Shown here one piece after another: positions 1 to 7,630 of a stretch of 64,000 nt of DNA (position 1 is its first letter; every line of letters starts with the position of its first letter). Source of the stretch: a virus; IMG/VR virus record IMGVR_UViG_3300028550_004390, positions 1 to 64,000 of that record, one strand, 5' to 3'. The notes below the pieces were generated by a model that was not told the origin of the DNA, did not search any database, and worked only from the letters and a program-made list of their open reading frames with translations. The translations under genes and the position numbers were made by a program.

Positions 1-147
1 TGTAAACTCATTACATCCACAGTTTTCGCTATTGATAGCTTCAATAGTAATGTCGCCTGTTATAGCATCCCAATTACTTATAGCTACATCACACTGTGCT
101 GCCATTGTCGGCGCAAATAAGGCTAATAGGTATATTAATCTACGCAT
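1..147 (-). CDS. Secreted hypothetical protein, 5' part only
   Basis: The first 49 codons of a gene that continues past the left window edge. It starts at an ATG at 147 and overlaps the 3' end of the next upstream gene by 13 bp. The N-terminus (MRRLIYLLALFAPTMAAQC) is a clear Sec signal peptide: two Arg, a hydrophobic core and an AxA-type cleavage site. The mature part begins CDVAISNWD and has a CGC motif, the style of secreted Bacteroidetes proteins. The fragment is too short to assign a function. Confidence 0.6.
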   Translation of the reverse strand, partial: MRRLIYLLALFAPTMAAQCDVAISNWDAITGDITIEAINSENCGCNEFT

Positions 148-509
148 CCTACTCCATAATTTGATAAGAATGCTTGCAGATCAGAGACTCCAACTATTCC
201 ATCCCCATCAAAGTCATATGGACATGGAACCAATACAGGTTCTTGGCAAGATGCATATGCAGGGTGTTCTGTTAGTAATGGATATACAAAACCATCTCCA
301 TTTAAAGCAAATGCAGTTCCTATGTCTGCACAGAATATGATGGTATATCCTCCAGCAGGTAATCCGAAGTTGTGAATATTTCCATCACAATCTATATATT
401 CAAAGTTAGTCCATTTAGTAGCTCCTACTGAGCTAAAAACATGTTGGTTGCATTGTCCAAGGGCTATCTGTGATAACGCCATGGCAGTTATTAGTAATAA
501 ATGTTTCAT
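135..509 (-). CDS. Secreted protein with dockerin-like Ca-binding motif
   Basis: A 124-residue protein with a signal peptide (residues 1-18, ending ALGQ). Near the C-terminus is DFDGDGIVGVSDLQAFLSNYG (about residues 99-119, written here in full as one 21-residue loop-helix: DFDGDG, IVGVSD, LQAFLSNYG), the DxDxDG calcium loop plus helix of a dockerin or EF-hand half. Flanking Cys residues (PCPYD, GVGCVD) could form a disulfide. Such C-terminal loops are common in secreted marine Flavobacteria proteins. The middle matches nothing I recognise. It probably acts in the periplasm or outside the cell; its role is unknown. Confidence 0.65.
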   Translation of the reverse strand: MKHLLLITAMALSQIALGQCNQHVFSSVGATKWTNFEYIDCDGNIHNFGLPAGGYTIIFCADIGTAFALNGDGFVYPLLTEHPAYASCQEPVLVPCPYDFDGDGIVGVSDLQAFLSNYGVGCVD

Positions 510-518
510 TAGTTTTTC

Positions 519-794
519 CTAATATAAATTTTCAAAGTAGGATACCTTTAATGGATAATCCTTTTTAACGAAGTCTGCTGTTGCAGGGGTTAGGTGTATT
601 GATTCGACTCTACTGAACCCACAGGAGTTCCGAATTGTTTGGGCAATTGATTTATGGACAGTTACGCTGTCTATGCCAATCAACTTAAGCTCTTGGGTTT
701 TACCACAATGGCCAGCGTAGCGGATTATGTAATTCCAATCTGGAGCTCCACATAATCTACGCTTTGGATGAGTTAGTATATAGTTTGTAATCAT
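519..794 (-). CDS. Hypothetical protein
   Basis: A small basic protein of 91 residues without a recognised domain. The open frame extends to an ATG at 809, but I prefer the ATG at 794 (MITNYILTHP) because it makes a 4-bp ATGA overlap with the stop of the upstream gene, the usual coupling here. Visible features are a Cys-His stretch (YAGHCGKTQ) and a C-terminal half rich in V, S and T. It lies in a short transcript led by a class A promoter at 1124-1170. Confidence 0.5.
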   Translation of the reverse strand: MITNYILTHPKRRLCGAPDWNYIIRYAGHCGKTQELKLIGIDSVTVHKSIAQTIRNSCGFSRVESIHLTPATADFVKKDYPLKVSYFENLY

Positions 795-1096
795 CTGTAT
801 GCAATACAAAAGTAATACTTTCTACCATGAAGCAGATGAGTACCATAGGTTAATATTCCGAGACCTGACATTGATTCTGTCCATGCGTCAAGCTTATCAG
901 CTCTGATTAGCGTGTAGTCTTCTACATCATAGGCTTCAGATAGCTTCTGGCCTGTTGAATTGAAGTTACGATCAGTTACGATTTTCTTGACATCGTTCCT
1001 CAAGTATTCGCGATCATACCAAGGAGTCTTCTCCCAGGCGAATCCATTGCAAATATCCTTGCAGAATCTTTCTATTGATAGTTCTTTAGCTTTCAT
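791..1096 (-). CDS. Hypothetical protein, first gene after a class A promoter
   Basis: A 101-residue protein (MKAKELSIERFCKDIC...) rich in aromatic and charged residues, ending HGRKYYFCIAYR. I do not recognise the family. It is the first gene downstream of the class A promoter at 1124-1170, and its stop overlaps the ATG of the next gene. A soluble cytoplasmic protein is likely, since no signal or membrane segment is seen. Confidence 0.55.
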   Translation of the reverse strand: MKAKELSIERFCKDICNGFAWEKTPWYDREYLRNDVKKIVTDRNFNSTGQKLSEAYDVEDYTLIRADKLDAWTESMSGLGILTYGTHLLHGRKYYFCIAYR

Positions 1097-1123
1097 AGGG
1101 TATTTTTTGTTTTGTTGTTATAA

Positions 1124-1170
1124 GTAAATATACGACATAATGTGCGAAATAAAAAATTATTTAATGGTTA
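1124..1170 (-). promoter_or_regulatory. Class A promoter element
   Basis: On the coding (minus) strand: AAATAACC, then AATAATTTTTTATTT, 11 nt, then TCGTATATTTAC as a -10-like box. It lies before the gene starting at 1096 and overlaps the end of the upstream metallophosphoesterase gene. One of eight similar copies in the window. Confidence 0.65.
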
Positions 1171-1831
1171 TTTTATTACCATTTGAGGTTAAGTCATCAT
1201 AGATACCATCGGTCACACAAGATCCATTACTGGATAATATGCCTTCATTAGTTTCCATTCCTTTATTCTTAAGCCCCTTACGACTGTTATGAATATGCCC
1301 AAATAGATGAGCCTTTGGTTTAACATGGGATATTCTTTCTGACAAAGCTTTGCATCCATGACTTTCAGATTCTCCCTGCTTTACATCACACAGATCTAAC
1401 ACTCCAAATGCCGGACCATGGGTAACAACAATATCAGAGTCTTCTGGGATTAGCTTCCAAATAGATTTCATTTGGTCTCTTGGCTTCATAAATGCCCAGT
1501 CCCCATATTTTGGGACATAAGGACTACCCCATATTTTAAGACCATCGATTGTAGTGCTTTCATTATGCAAATATGTTATTCCCATAGCTTCTATCTTAGC
1601 CTTATTGATAAGCCCCATTTCTATGCTTGTGTCATGATTTCCAGCTATCATTACTTTATTTGTAATTGGAATTGAACTAAACCACTTTAGGAAATTCATA
1701 ACCTCGTATTCATTTTCGTAGGGACTTCTATTGTCTGAACAGTCTCCACTAAATATTACTGTGTCAATATCCTTTGGTACAGTTAAAAACGCATGACGTT
1801 TATGAGTGTCGCTTATGTGCCATAAATTCAT
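1157..1831 (-). CDS. Calcineurin-like metallophosphoesterase
   Basis: A 224-residue cytoplasmic enzyme with the full metallophosphoesterase motif set in order: DTH (near residue 8), GDCSD (near 29), GNHD (near 65), VTHGP (near 136) and GHIHNSRKG (near 178). These residues bind two metals and hydrolyse phosphomono- or diesters; the substrate cannot be read from sequence. The length is that of a single-domain enzyme such as phage serine/threonine phosphatase or YfcE-type phosphodiesterases. The gene upstream ends two bases before its ATG, so it is probably co-transcribed. Confidence 0.85.
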   Translation of the reverse strand: MNLWHISDTHKRHAFLTVPKDIDTVIFSGDCSDNRSPYENEYEVMNFLKWFSSIPITNKVMIAGNHDTSIEMGLINKAKIEAMGITYLHNESTTIDGLKIWGSPYVPKYGDWAFMKPRDQMKSIWKLIPEDSDIVVTHGPAFGVLDLCDVKQGESESHGCKALSERISHVKPKAHLFGHIHNSRKGLKNKGMETNEGILSSNGSCVTDGIYDDLTSNGNKITIK

Positions 1832-1832
1832 T

Positions 1833-2045
1833 TTAGTCTAGTTCACCTTCCATCATTGCATTATATAGCTCTGGGTATTCTTCATCTTCTCCCCATCCTT
1901 CCCATCCATCATCTTTCAAAATGAAAAACTCACTTGACTTAGGGTTTTCAGCCCATCTTACTTTTACAATTTCACCATTGTCCATTTCGACAGTGTATTC
2001 TTTAGTGGTTGCCCACCATACTTCTTCTACAGATTTTAATTCCAT
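1833..2045 (-). CDS. Small acidic hypothetical protein
   Basis: A 70-residue, strongly acidic and Trp-rich protein (DDGWEGWGEDEEYPE). The first half (YTVEMDNGEIVKVRWAENP) looks like a beta hairpin. It has no recognised family. The ATG at 2045 overlaps the TAA of the upstream gene by one base, supporting both ends. Confidence 0.55.
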   Translation of the reverse strand: MELKSVEEVWWATTKEYTVEMDNGEIVKVRWAENPKSSEFFILKDDGWEGWGEDEEYPELYNAMMEGELD

Positions 2046-2206
2046 TATATTTTATCTATTTCTTTTAGGATTTCGTCAGCTTCAAAATATTTCATATCAC
2101 TTTGGCTTCTATTAATCTTAGACAATTTAAAGGCTTCATTCATTAGCAATTGGTATTTTGCTTGAAGCTTTTCTTTTTTTGTCTTTCTTTTAAATAATCC
2201 GAACAT
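2045..2206 (-). CDS. Lacal_2735-family small protein
   Basis: A 53-residue protein starting MFGLFKRKTKKEKLQAKY, with a predicted helix and the pattern NRSQSDMKYFEADEILKEI. This closely follows the Lacal_2735 family of tiny Flavobacteriia proteins (MFGLFKK...EKL...NR..SD.KYAEAEE), whose function is unknown. The frame opens further upstream, but that extension runs into the tRNA gene, so I place the start at the ATG at 2206. Its presence on a phage is a host-range clue: it was probably acquired from a flavobacterium. Confidence 0.7.
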   Translation of the reverse strand: MFGLFKRKTKKEKLQAKYQLLMNEAFKLSKINRSQSDMKYFEADEILKEIDKI

Positions 2207-2226
2207 TCTATTTATTTTAATATTTG

Positions 2227-2300
2227 TGACCTGGGTGGGACTCGAACCCACGGCCTTCTCATTAAAAGTGAGAAGCTCTAACCAGCTGAGCTACCAGGTC
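2227..2300 (-). tRNA. tRNA-Lys (UUU)
   Basis: A cloverleaf on the minus strand. The acceptor stem GACCTGG pairs with CCAGGTC. The D arm is GCTCAGCTGGTTAGAGC. The anticodon stem TTCTC/GAGAA carries loop CTTTTAA with anticodon TTT. The T arm is GTGGG-TTCGAGT-CCCAC. The discriminator base is A and CCA is not encoded. It sits between two protein genes on the same strand and probably helps translate the phage's AAA-rich genes. Confidence 0.93.
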
Positions 2301-2304
2301 TTAA

Positions 2305-2868
2305 TTACATGTTGCGAAGTTGTTCGTACATGTCATCATCCATTTGGTCTTCTATATCTGGATTAGGTTCTACCTGATGTTTTACCCTGTAGATTATTCC
2401 AGACACATATAAGTAGTAGCAATTATAACATAGCACCTGGAGGTTGTCCAAGTTGAAATCTTTTTTGTCGCCATTCTTTTGGTGGAGTAGAAGTGGTACA
2501 GTATAATCCGTTACCCTTCTTTCATTAAACCCACACTCTTCACATTCTTCAGCCTTCATGCATTCTTGAAATAGCTTAGGCTTTAACTTGGATAGGGGAT
2601 ATCGGGGAGCTTTACCGTCTAGGATATCCTGTATGGTGTATTTCTCCCCTGAAGAATATGTTACCCTCCATTTGACACCCTTACCAGTTACGTTCTTGTG
2701 CTTCTCATATAGATTTATACCATCATCAAAATATTGAATGGCATACTTCTTATAAGTCTTTAATGTTACTCCGAGGTATCTACTAGCTTGGCCATTCGAA
2801 ATGGTGTGTTCCATCGCTTTTCTGATGTCCGACTCCATTATAGCAAACTTGCTTTTACCTCTACCCAT
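2305..2868 (-). CDS. HNH-type nuclease-like protein with N-terminal HTH
   Basis: A 187-residue protein. The first 50 residues (AMEHTISNGQASRYLGVTLKTYKKYA) look like a helix-turn-helix of the kind found in homing endonucleases. The C-terminal part has CEECGF, then PLLLHQKNGDKKDFNLDNL and LCYNC, which is the zinc-framed HNH layout (CxxC, H, N, CxxC). The final His of classic HNH is replaced by Tyr (CYNCYYL), so catalysis is uncertain. It overlaps the upstream gene by one base. It could be a homing endonuclease or a DNA-binding relative. Confidence 0.7.
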   Translation of the reverse strand: MGRGKSKFAIMESDIRKAMEHTISNGQASRYLGVTLKTYKKYAIQYFDDGINLYEKHKNVTGKGVKWRVTYSSGEKYTIQDILDGKAPRYPLSKLKPKLFQECMKAEECEECGFNERRVTDYTVPLLLHQKNGDKKDFNLDNLQVLCYNCYYLYVSGIIYRVKHQVEPNPDIEDQMDDDMYEQLRNM

Positions 2869-3062
2869 TATACTGCTGCTATAATTTTAGTTGATTTGAC
2901 TTCTTTCACTTCGAAATCACTAACACCTTGTCCGAATTCTTGTACAGTTTTAGCTTCAGCTTCTGTAACTGATGCAGCTTCTACTAGGTATTGTTCGGTA
3001 TACTTTTTAACTTTACCGTTGTGGTCACCTTCCCACTTTGCTTTTACTAGATAATTAATCAT
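2868..3062 (-). CDS. DUF4494-like small protein
   Basis: A 64-residue protein (KVKKYTEQYLVEAASVTEAEA) resembling the N-terminal part of DUF4494, a Bacteroidetes family with a KVTEPYLVDALSFTEAEAR-type core. The function of the family is unknown. It overlaps both neighbours (1 bp and 8 bp), so it belongs to the transcript running down from the VWA protein gene. It is another hint of a Bacteroidetes host. Confidence 0.6.
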   Translation of the reverse strand: MINYLVKAKWEGDHNGKVKKYTEQYLVEAASVTEAEAKTVQEFGQGVSDFEVKEVKSTKIIAAV

Positions 3063-3414
3063 AACTTTCTTCCTTTTTTATATTATTATTTTCAATGAAA
3101 TATTCATAAGACTTTTGGGTTGTTCCGTTTGGATCGTCCGCAGTGCTGTTCATAATGTCAGCAGCAAAGCCTCGGTTATTACGCTTTTCAATTTGCTCCC
3201 AATGATCTACAACAAATAAGTTTTTCCATGCTGTAAACACGTCTTTAGCAGACTGTAGAGAGGTATATTTATGAGGTATTAAGCTCTTACCAGATTCGGA
3301 CTGCACAGCAAACCCATTAGAGGTTGCTATAGTTTTGCATCCAGGATACCGCTTAGTTAAAACTGCTTTAAGTTTTCGGAACTTAAACATCCGGAATTCT
3401 TTTGAATCTATCAT
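3055..3414 (-). CDS. Hypothetical protein
   Basis: A 119-residue basic protein. The N-terminal half (FKFRKLKAVLTKRYPGCKTI, FAVQSESGKSL) suggests a small alpha/beta fold; the C-terminus is polar. No recognised family. It overlaps the stop of the VWA protein gene by one base and is likely co-translated with it. Confidence 0.55.
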   Translation of the reverse strand: MIDSKEFRMFKFRKLKAVLTKRYPGCKTIATSNGFAVQSESGKSLIPHKYTSLQSAKDVFTAWKNLFVVDHWEQIEKRNNRGFAADIMNSTADDPNGTTQKSYEYFIENNNIKKEESYD

Positions 3415-5426
3415 TAGATGAACATTTTATTAAGTGAACGTGCGAGAGGCATAAGCTCATCGACTGAAATGTTTGAAGCTCCTTTACCATACATCTTTTG
3501 GAAATTAGCTAGACCATAGTCTCCACCATCAATAAAGTAGCTTAAGACTTTGATGCCTTTATTAGTCATTTTATTGACTTGCTTTCTTGTATGATCGATA
3601 GCGTATTCTCCACCATAGCTAATACCTTTGCCGTTGAACCAAGGTTGACCGTCACTAAAGTTAATGAAGTAGCTATCAAGGTTACCAGCTGAACTAGACA
3701 AATGATTTTGTAGAGCTTCGAAGCATAGACCTTCTGGAGTTGTTCCTCCTGGGTAGATGTGCTTAAACAAAGTCTGAATCTTTAGTATTTTGTCTGTTCT
3801 TGAATCATAAGCAATTAAAGCAAGAGGCTGATGATTTTCTGTACTTCTGAATGATATTTGAACGTCGAAGTTGTTGGTCATTGAAGCTGCTTTAGCTATT
3901 GCCACCGCAGCAGTCATTGATTTGGAGAATCTAGTCCCAGACATACTTCCTGAAGCATCTATTGATAAGTGGACTATAGCATTTTTGTGCTTTTGAACGT
4001 CCATAGTAGAAAAGATATTCTCTGCTCCATATCCTAATGAGGATAATAAACGCTTATCTATTCTGCCTTTAGGAAGACGAGTTGTTTTTAAGGTTCTGGA
4101 CTCGTTTCTGACTTGGAGTTTGCGTCCTAGTATTGATCCAAGTCTTAGACCTTTATCGACATCCCCTTGGGTTCTGTCTGTAGGGGTCCAACCATATCCT
4201 TGAGTAAGAATTTCCTTAAATGAATCTGAATCTATTAGCTTTTTTGTAAGCTTTTTAACCAATATGCATTTGACTCCGGTATGAGTAGTCTTTCCATAGC
4301 GGCCAGTGAATTCTCCAGCTCCAACATTAGTTTCTTCCACTGCAGAATCTGCAATAGCTTCTACAGACTTGAGAGCAGATTTGCTAAGTTTAGATTTCTT
4401 AACACTGCCTTCTAGGAATTTTTCTTGAGCTTCTATAGCTTTTTTTAGTTGTTCCTGTTGGCGAGGACTTAATTGTGATGGAGCAGGAGCGTTTCCTCCA
4501 GGTCCGCCATTTCCAACTTCTGTTTGAGACATAGTAGTAGAACCATCGGCAGTAGAGCCGTCATCTTTACCACCTGAAGGACCATTGCCGAAATTTCCAT
4601 TGCCATCTACGGGATTAGTATTCCCAGCTGTTTGGCTATCGCATTCGCCTTCGCCGCCTGTTTCGCCTTCTCCTTCACAGTCAGATTCTTCTGGTTCTGG
4701 TAGAGATTCATTGACCAATTCGTAAACATCCAAAGCAAGAGCTAAAGAATCCCATGTTGTTTCCAATCTTGAAATATCTTTGATGTTAATTAAGTCCCAA
4801 ACTTCTTGAAGTTTTGGTAGAGCTGTTAAGTTCCTATTTGGATTAATGAAGTTGCAAATGTGAAACATGTAATTGCCCCAGTTTTCTTCGGAGTTTTCTC
4901 CGAGGATAAGAGCTTTATCAATGATCTTGGCATTAAAGTATTTGTCATACATAGCATGATAATAGCCTTTATAGCCAGGAGATGTTTTAAATATGAAGTA
5001 GTCTATTCTACGGTCTTCGATAATATTAACAAGGTCCTTAACAGTAGCCCTAACATCCATAAGCTCTCCGGCATCAAAGCCAAACCTATCTTTAATAGCT
5101 TTTTCTATTGCTGGGAGAGTTTTGAAGTCTGTTAATTTGATGTGAGACCCTTCATGAAGAGCAAGTCCAACAGCAGCATCGAAGTTAGAATCTTTTAGAT
5201 CTGCGCCTATAGTAACAGTTTTACCATCAGTGTAGCTATCCTTTCCAGTAAATGTAACTGGAATGTTTTCGCCTGTGACGATATTAACAAAATTACCAAT
5301 GGCTCTTTTAGAGGCAGCCAATTTGACAAGGTTTTTACCTTGGTTTATCTTTTCACCAGTTAAGATGTCGAACTCATTGCTGAGTCCAGGGTTTAACCAA
5401 AAAGATGAATTTCCATATTTGTTCAT
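3414..5426 (-). CDS. VWA-domain protein with N-terminal metallopeptidase-like motif
   Basis: A 670-residue protein in three parts. Residues 1-230 carry HEGSH (91-95), a variant of the zincin HExxH motif, followed by helices. Residues about 245-345 are a low-complexity Glu/Gly/Asn linker. The C-terminal third is a von Willebrand factor A domain with the MIDAS motif DASGSMSG near residue 488 and later Ser/Thr and Asp residues. The layout recalls CobT-type or phage VWA/peptidase-like proteins that usually work with an AAA+ ATPase; no such partner is seen here. A class B promoter lies just upstream (5463-5520). Confidence 0.75.
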   Translation of the reverse strand: MNKYGNSSFWLNPGLSNEFDILTGEKINQGKNLVKLAASKRAIGNFVNIVTGENIPVTFTGKDSYTDGKTVTIGADLKDSNFDAAVGLALHEGSHIKLTDFKTLPAIEKAIKDRFGFDAGELMDVRATVKDLVNIIEDRRIDYFIFKTSPGYKGYYHAMYDKYFNAKIIDKALILGENSEENWGNYMFHICNFINPNRNLTALPKLQEVWDLINIKDISRLETTWDSLALALDVYELVNESLPEPEESDCEGEGETGGEGECDSQTAGNTNPVDGNGNFGNGPSGGKDDGSTADGSTTMSQTEVGNGGPGGNAPAPSQLSPRQQEQLKKAIEAQEKFLEGSVKKSKLSKSALKSVEAIADSAVEETNVGAGEFTGRYGKTTHTGVKCILVKKLTKKLIDSDSFKEILTQGYGWTPTDRTQGDVDKGLRLGSILGRKLQVRNESRTLKTTRLPKGRIDKRLLSSLGYGAENIFSTMDVQKHKNAIVHLSIDASGSMSGTRFSKSMTAAVAIAKAASMTNNFDVQISFRSTENHQPLALIAYDSRTDKILKIQTLFKHIYPGGTTPEGLCFEALQNHLSSSAGNLDSYFINFSDGQPWFNGKGISYGGEYAIDHTRKQVNKMTNKGIKVLSYFIDGGDYGLANFQKMYGKGASNISVDELMPLARSLNKMFI

Positions 5427-5462
5427 GAGGTAGTGGGTTTAAGTAGTTAGTTAATGTACATA

Positions 5463-5520
5463 GCTAATATACAGCTTTATCTGTAAATACTATGATAAAA
5501 AGCGTTAAGAAACGTTAAAA
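5463..5520 (-). promoter_or_regulatory. Class B promoter element
   Basis: On the coding strand: AACGTTTCTTAACG dyad, then TATCATAGT, then GCTGTATATTAGC about 60 nt before the ATG of the VWA gene. It shares its layout with four other copies (5886, 33914, 38885, 49372). The dyad overlaps the stop region of the upstream gene. Confidence 0.65.
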
Positions 5521-5853
5521 CTTATTTAGTAGTTCTTTTATAATTAGGACATCTTCAGGAGATATTCTTCCTGCTCCTGGAACGTCGAGATACTCATCCA
5601 AAGAAGTCATTGTGGAGATGTTGTATTTTTTATTCATCGTCCTCATTAACTCAATGGCCTCGTAGTGTAGTTCCATTTCTTTAGAATAAAACTTTTCTCT
5701 ATATTCACTGTAGTTGGTCAGGATGTCTATAATAGTGTCTGTGTCTAGACTAGAGTAGGCTGAGACTGTTTTAGTGTCGAACATATTGGTGACACCTGAT
5801 TTGCGGACTGATTCGTAAGAATCAAATTCTGATTTTGTAATTTCTTTTGTCAT
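5515..5853 (-). CDS. Hypothetical protein, class B promoter
   Basis: A 112-residue acidic, mostly helical protein (MTKEITKSEFDSYESV...) with no recognised domain. It is a single gene between two class B promoters, which suggests separate timed expression. The leader AATAAACCCACTAAC resembles that of the VWA gene (TTAAACCCACTACC), a conserved 5' leader worth noting. Confidence 0.55.
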   Translation of the reverse strand: MTKEITKSEFDSYESVRKSGVTNMFDTKTVSAYSSLDTDTIIDILTNYSEYREKFYSKEMELHYEAIELMRTMNKKYNISTMTSLDEYLDVPGAGRISPEDVLIIKELLNKF

Positions 5854-5885
5854 GTTAGTGGGTTTATTAATGATTGATTGACATA

Positions 5886-5940
5886 GTCAATATACAACTT
5901 TTTAAGCAAAGACCACGATATAAACCGTTAAAAAACGTTA
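5886..5940 (-). promoter_or_regulatory. Class B promoter element
   Basis: Coding strand: AACGTTTTTTAACG dyad, TATCGTGGT, then GTTGTATATTGAC, before the gene starting at 5853. The dyad abuts the stop codon of the upstream gene. Confidence 0.65.
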
Positions 5941-6159
5941 AGAATCCCGAAATTTGTCATCCAATATCTTATCCATTATAGTTAGGATCTCTGATGGTCT
6001 TTTATCAGAGTTAAATATGCCTACAAGCTTAGTTGAAAACTCATCTTCGCACATCAAGGCATCTGCTTTGCCCAGTCTTCTTAGAACTTCTGTAATTCCT
6101 CCGGATTGAAACCATTCTCTTAGTTTCCATGTTGAAACGTATCTTTTGTTAAATCCCAT
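5938..6159 (-). CDS. Hypothetical protein
   Basis: A 73-residue protein starting MGFNKRYVSTWKLREWF. The frame is open to 6219, but the ATG at 6159 overlaps the upstream stop by only 11 bp and avoids a 70-bp overlap, so I use it. The sequence is helical with a Trp-rich N-terminus and an acidic C-terminus. No family recognised. Confidence 0.5.
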   Translation of the reverse strand: MGFNKRYVSTWKLREWFQSGGITEVLRRLGKADALMCEDEFSTKLVGIFNSDKRPSEILTIMDKILDDKFRDS

Positions 6160-6331
6160 AAAATTCCTTTTTTGCTTTGTATAAATAATTAAGGGTCTGA
6201 AAGTGTATTCCCGCACCATGTATCAATTTAAAGTTAGCTAACATCCTCTTTGACCCATTAAAATGAGGGGTTGTTTTGCAACTATCTATTACCTTAGCTG
6301 TCTTTCTATATGCTTTAGTAATGCTTTTCAT
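6149..6331 (-). CDS. Small basic hypothetical protein
   Basis: A 60-residue basic protein (MKSITKAYRKTAKVIDSCK...). It is the first gene after the class A promoter at 6345-6394 and overlaps the next gene by 11 bp. The ATG lies about 20 nt below the -10-like box, a short leader. No family recognised. Confidence 0.5.
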   Translation of the reverse strand: MKSITKAYRKTAKVIDSCKTTPHFNGSKRMLANFKLIHGAGIHFQTLNYLYKAKKEFYGI

Positions 6332-6344
6332 TGTTATTGTCTAT

Positions 6345-6394
6345 GTTAATATACGACATTTATGGTAAGAATAAAAATTTATTGAAGGGTATTT
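6345..6394 (-). promoter_or_regulatory. Class A promoter element
   Basis: Coding strand: AAATACCC, AATAAATTTTTATTC, 12 nt, then GTCGTATATTAAC. It overlaps the end of the glutamine synthetase gene and leads the small gene at 6331. Confidence 0.65.
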
Positions 6395-7407
6395 ACAATT
6401 GCTGCTGTTGCTAAATATGGATCCACATTTGATGACGGTCTGCGATCTTCTAAATAGCCTTTCCAAGTTTTACCTACATTCTCTGGAATTCTTATGGAAG
6501 CTCCGCGATCACTTACCCCATATGAAAATTTACGAATATCTTGGGTTTCATGTTTTCCGGTAAGTCGCTGGTCATTGTATAGTCCGTAGACCTTCATGTG
6601 CGTGTCGTGTTGGTCCTCTAAACGCTCGCATATAGCTTCAAAATAGCTTTTTCCACCCTTACCTCTAGTCATTTTTGTGCTGAAGTTAATATGACATCCA
6701 GACCCATTCCAATCTCCTAGCACAGGTTTTGGATGTAGTTCTATATCTGCTTTAGCATCTTCTGCTTCACGAATTAACAAGAATCTACTTAGTATTAGAT
6801 TGTCACAAACTTCTAAAGTGTCTTTACCAAACAACTGGAATTCCCATTGCCCAAGAGTAACCTCGGCATTTACCCCAGTTATGTCCATTCCAGCTGCTAT
6901 GCATTGTTCGGCATGTTCTTCACATATCCATCTGCCAGCTACATTCTTATTTCCAGATGCACAATAGTTTTCACCTTGTGGTGGTGGAGTTCCTTTTGCT
7001 GGCCATCCCATTGGTCTTCCATCTTTGAATATAAAGTATTCCTGTTCAAATCCCCACCAATACTGGTTCTTAGTATATAGGTCTTTGAACTCTCTTAGTT
7101 TGGCTCTGGTGTTTGACTCATGAACTGTTCCGTCGGCATTGTAGACTTCACACAAAACTAATAGATGAGAATTATCATATCCATTTGGGATTATTCGTAC
7201 AGGTTTCAGAACACAGTCAGAACTATTTCCATCGGCCTGTTTAGTAGAACTACCGTCAAAGTTCCATTCTGGAAGATCTTCTACCATAACTATGGATGAG
7301 TCCATGTCATTTATATATCTTACTTTACTTCTGATGTTCTGGACATCATAACCATCAAGCCAAATATACTCGGCTTTTAGGACTTTTTGATTTAAATTAT
7401 TTATCAT
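6379..7407 (-). CDS. glnII: Glutamine synthetase, type II (GlnII)
   Basis: A 342-residue enzyme that would make glutamine from glutamate, ammonia and ATP. All conserved blocks of the eukaryote-like type II family are visible: EWNFDGSS, EQEYFIF, NAEVTLGQWEFQ, GDWNGSGCHINFS, RLTGKHET, SDRGASIRIP and DRRPSSNVDPY. The length is typical, so it looks intact. The frame extends 23 codons upstream into another gene; the ATG at 7407 (MINNLNQKVLKAEYIW) fits the family start. GlnII occurs in many Bacteroidetes, so recent host acquisition is plausible. It would feed amide nitrogen to nucleotide synthesis or to the AsnB encoded at 40117-41478. Confidence 0.9.
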   Translation of the reverse strand: MINNLNQKVLKAEYIWLDGYDVQNIRSKVRYINDMDSSIVMVEDLPEWNFDGSSTKQADGNSSDCVLKPVRIIPNGYDNSHLLVLCEVYNADGTVHESNTRAKLREFKDLYTKNQYWWGFEQEYFIFKDGRPMGWPAKGTPPPQGENYCASGNKNVAGRWICEEHAEQCIAAGMDITGVNAEVTLGQWEFQLFGKDTLEVCDNLILSRFLLIREAEDAKADIELHPKPVLGDWNGSGCHINFSTKMTRGKGGKSYFEAICERLEDQHDTHMKVYGLYNDQRLTGKHETQDIRKFSYGVSDRGASIRIPENVGKTWKGYLEDRRPSSNVDPYLATAAIVNTLQ

Positions 7408-7630
7408 ATTTAGGCCATAACTTTTTAGGACAACTTTCAGATGCCCAGATTGTTTTTGTGCGGATACGACATCCACATTCTTTACATTTTATTTTCTTCG
7501 CATCAAAGCTTGGGCAGGAAAAACATATAAGCTTTCTCCTCAACTCTACTTCAAATGGAACATCTGTGGGATCTTTCGATCTGCGCCACAACGCCTTTAT
7601 AAATGTGAATACTACTTTAATAGTTTTCAA
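7397..7630 (-). CDS. Cys-rich zinc-binding-like phage protein
   Basis: A 77-residue basic protein with CFSCPSF, CKECGCRI and SESCPKKLWP, a pattern of two knuckles ending CPxxxW that recurs in small proteins of T4-like phages. It likely binds zinc; the role is unknown. The start appears to be a TTG right after the upstream TAA, because no ATG lies near the N-terminus. Confidence 0.6.
   Translation of the reverse strand: MKTIKVVFTFIKALWRRSKDPTDVPFEVELRRKLICFSCPSFDAKKIKCKECGCRIRTKTIWASESCPKKLWPKYDK

Noticed and set aside
7408-7476. A longer N-terminus of the glutamine synthetase
   Set aside because: It would overlap the Cys-rich gene by 80 bp, and the family starts near the internal Met.
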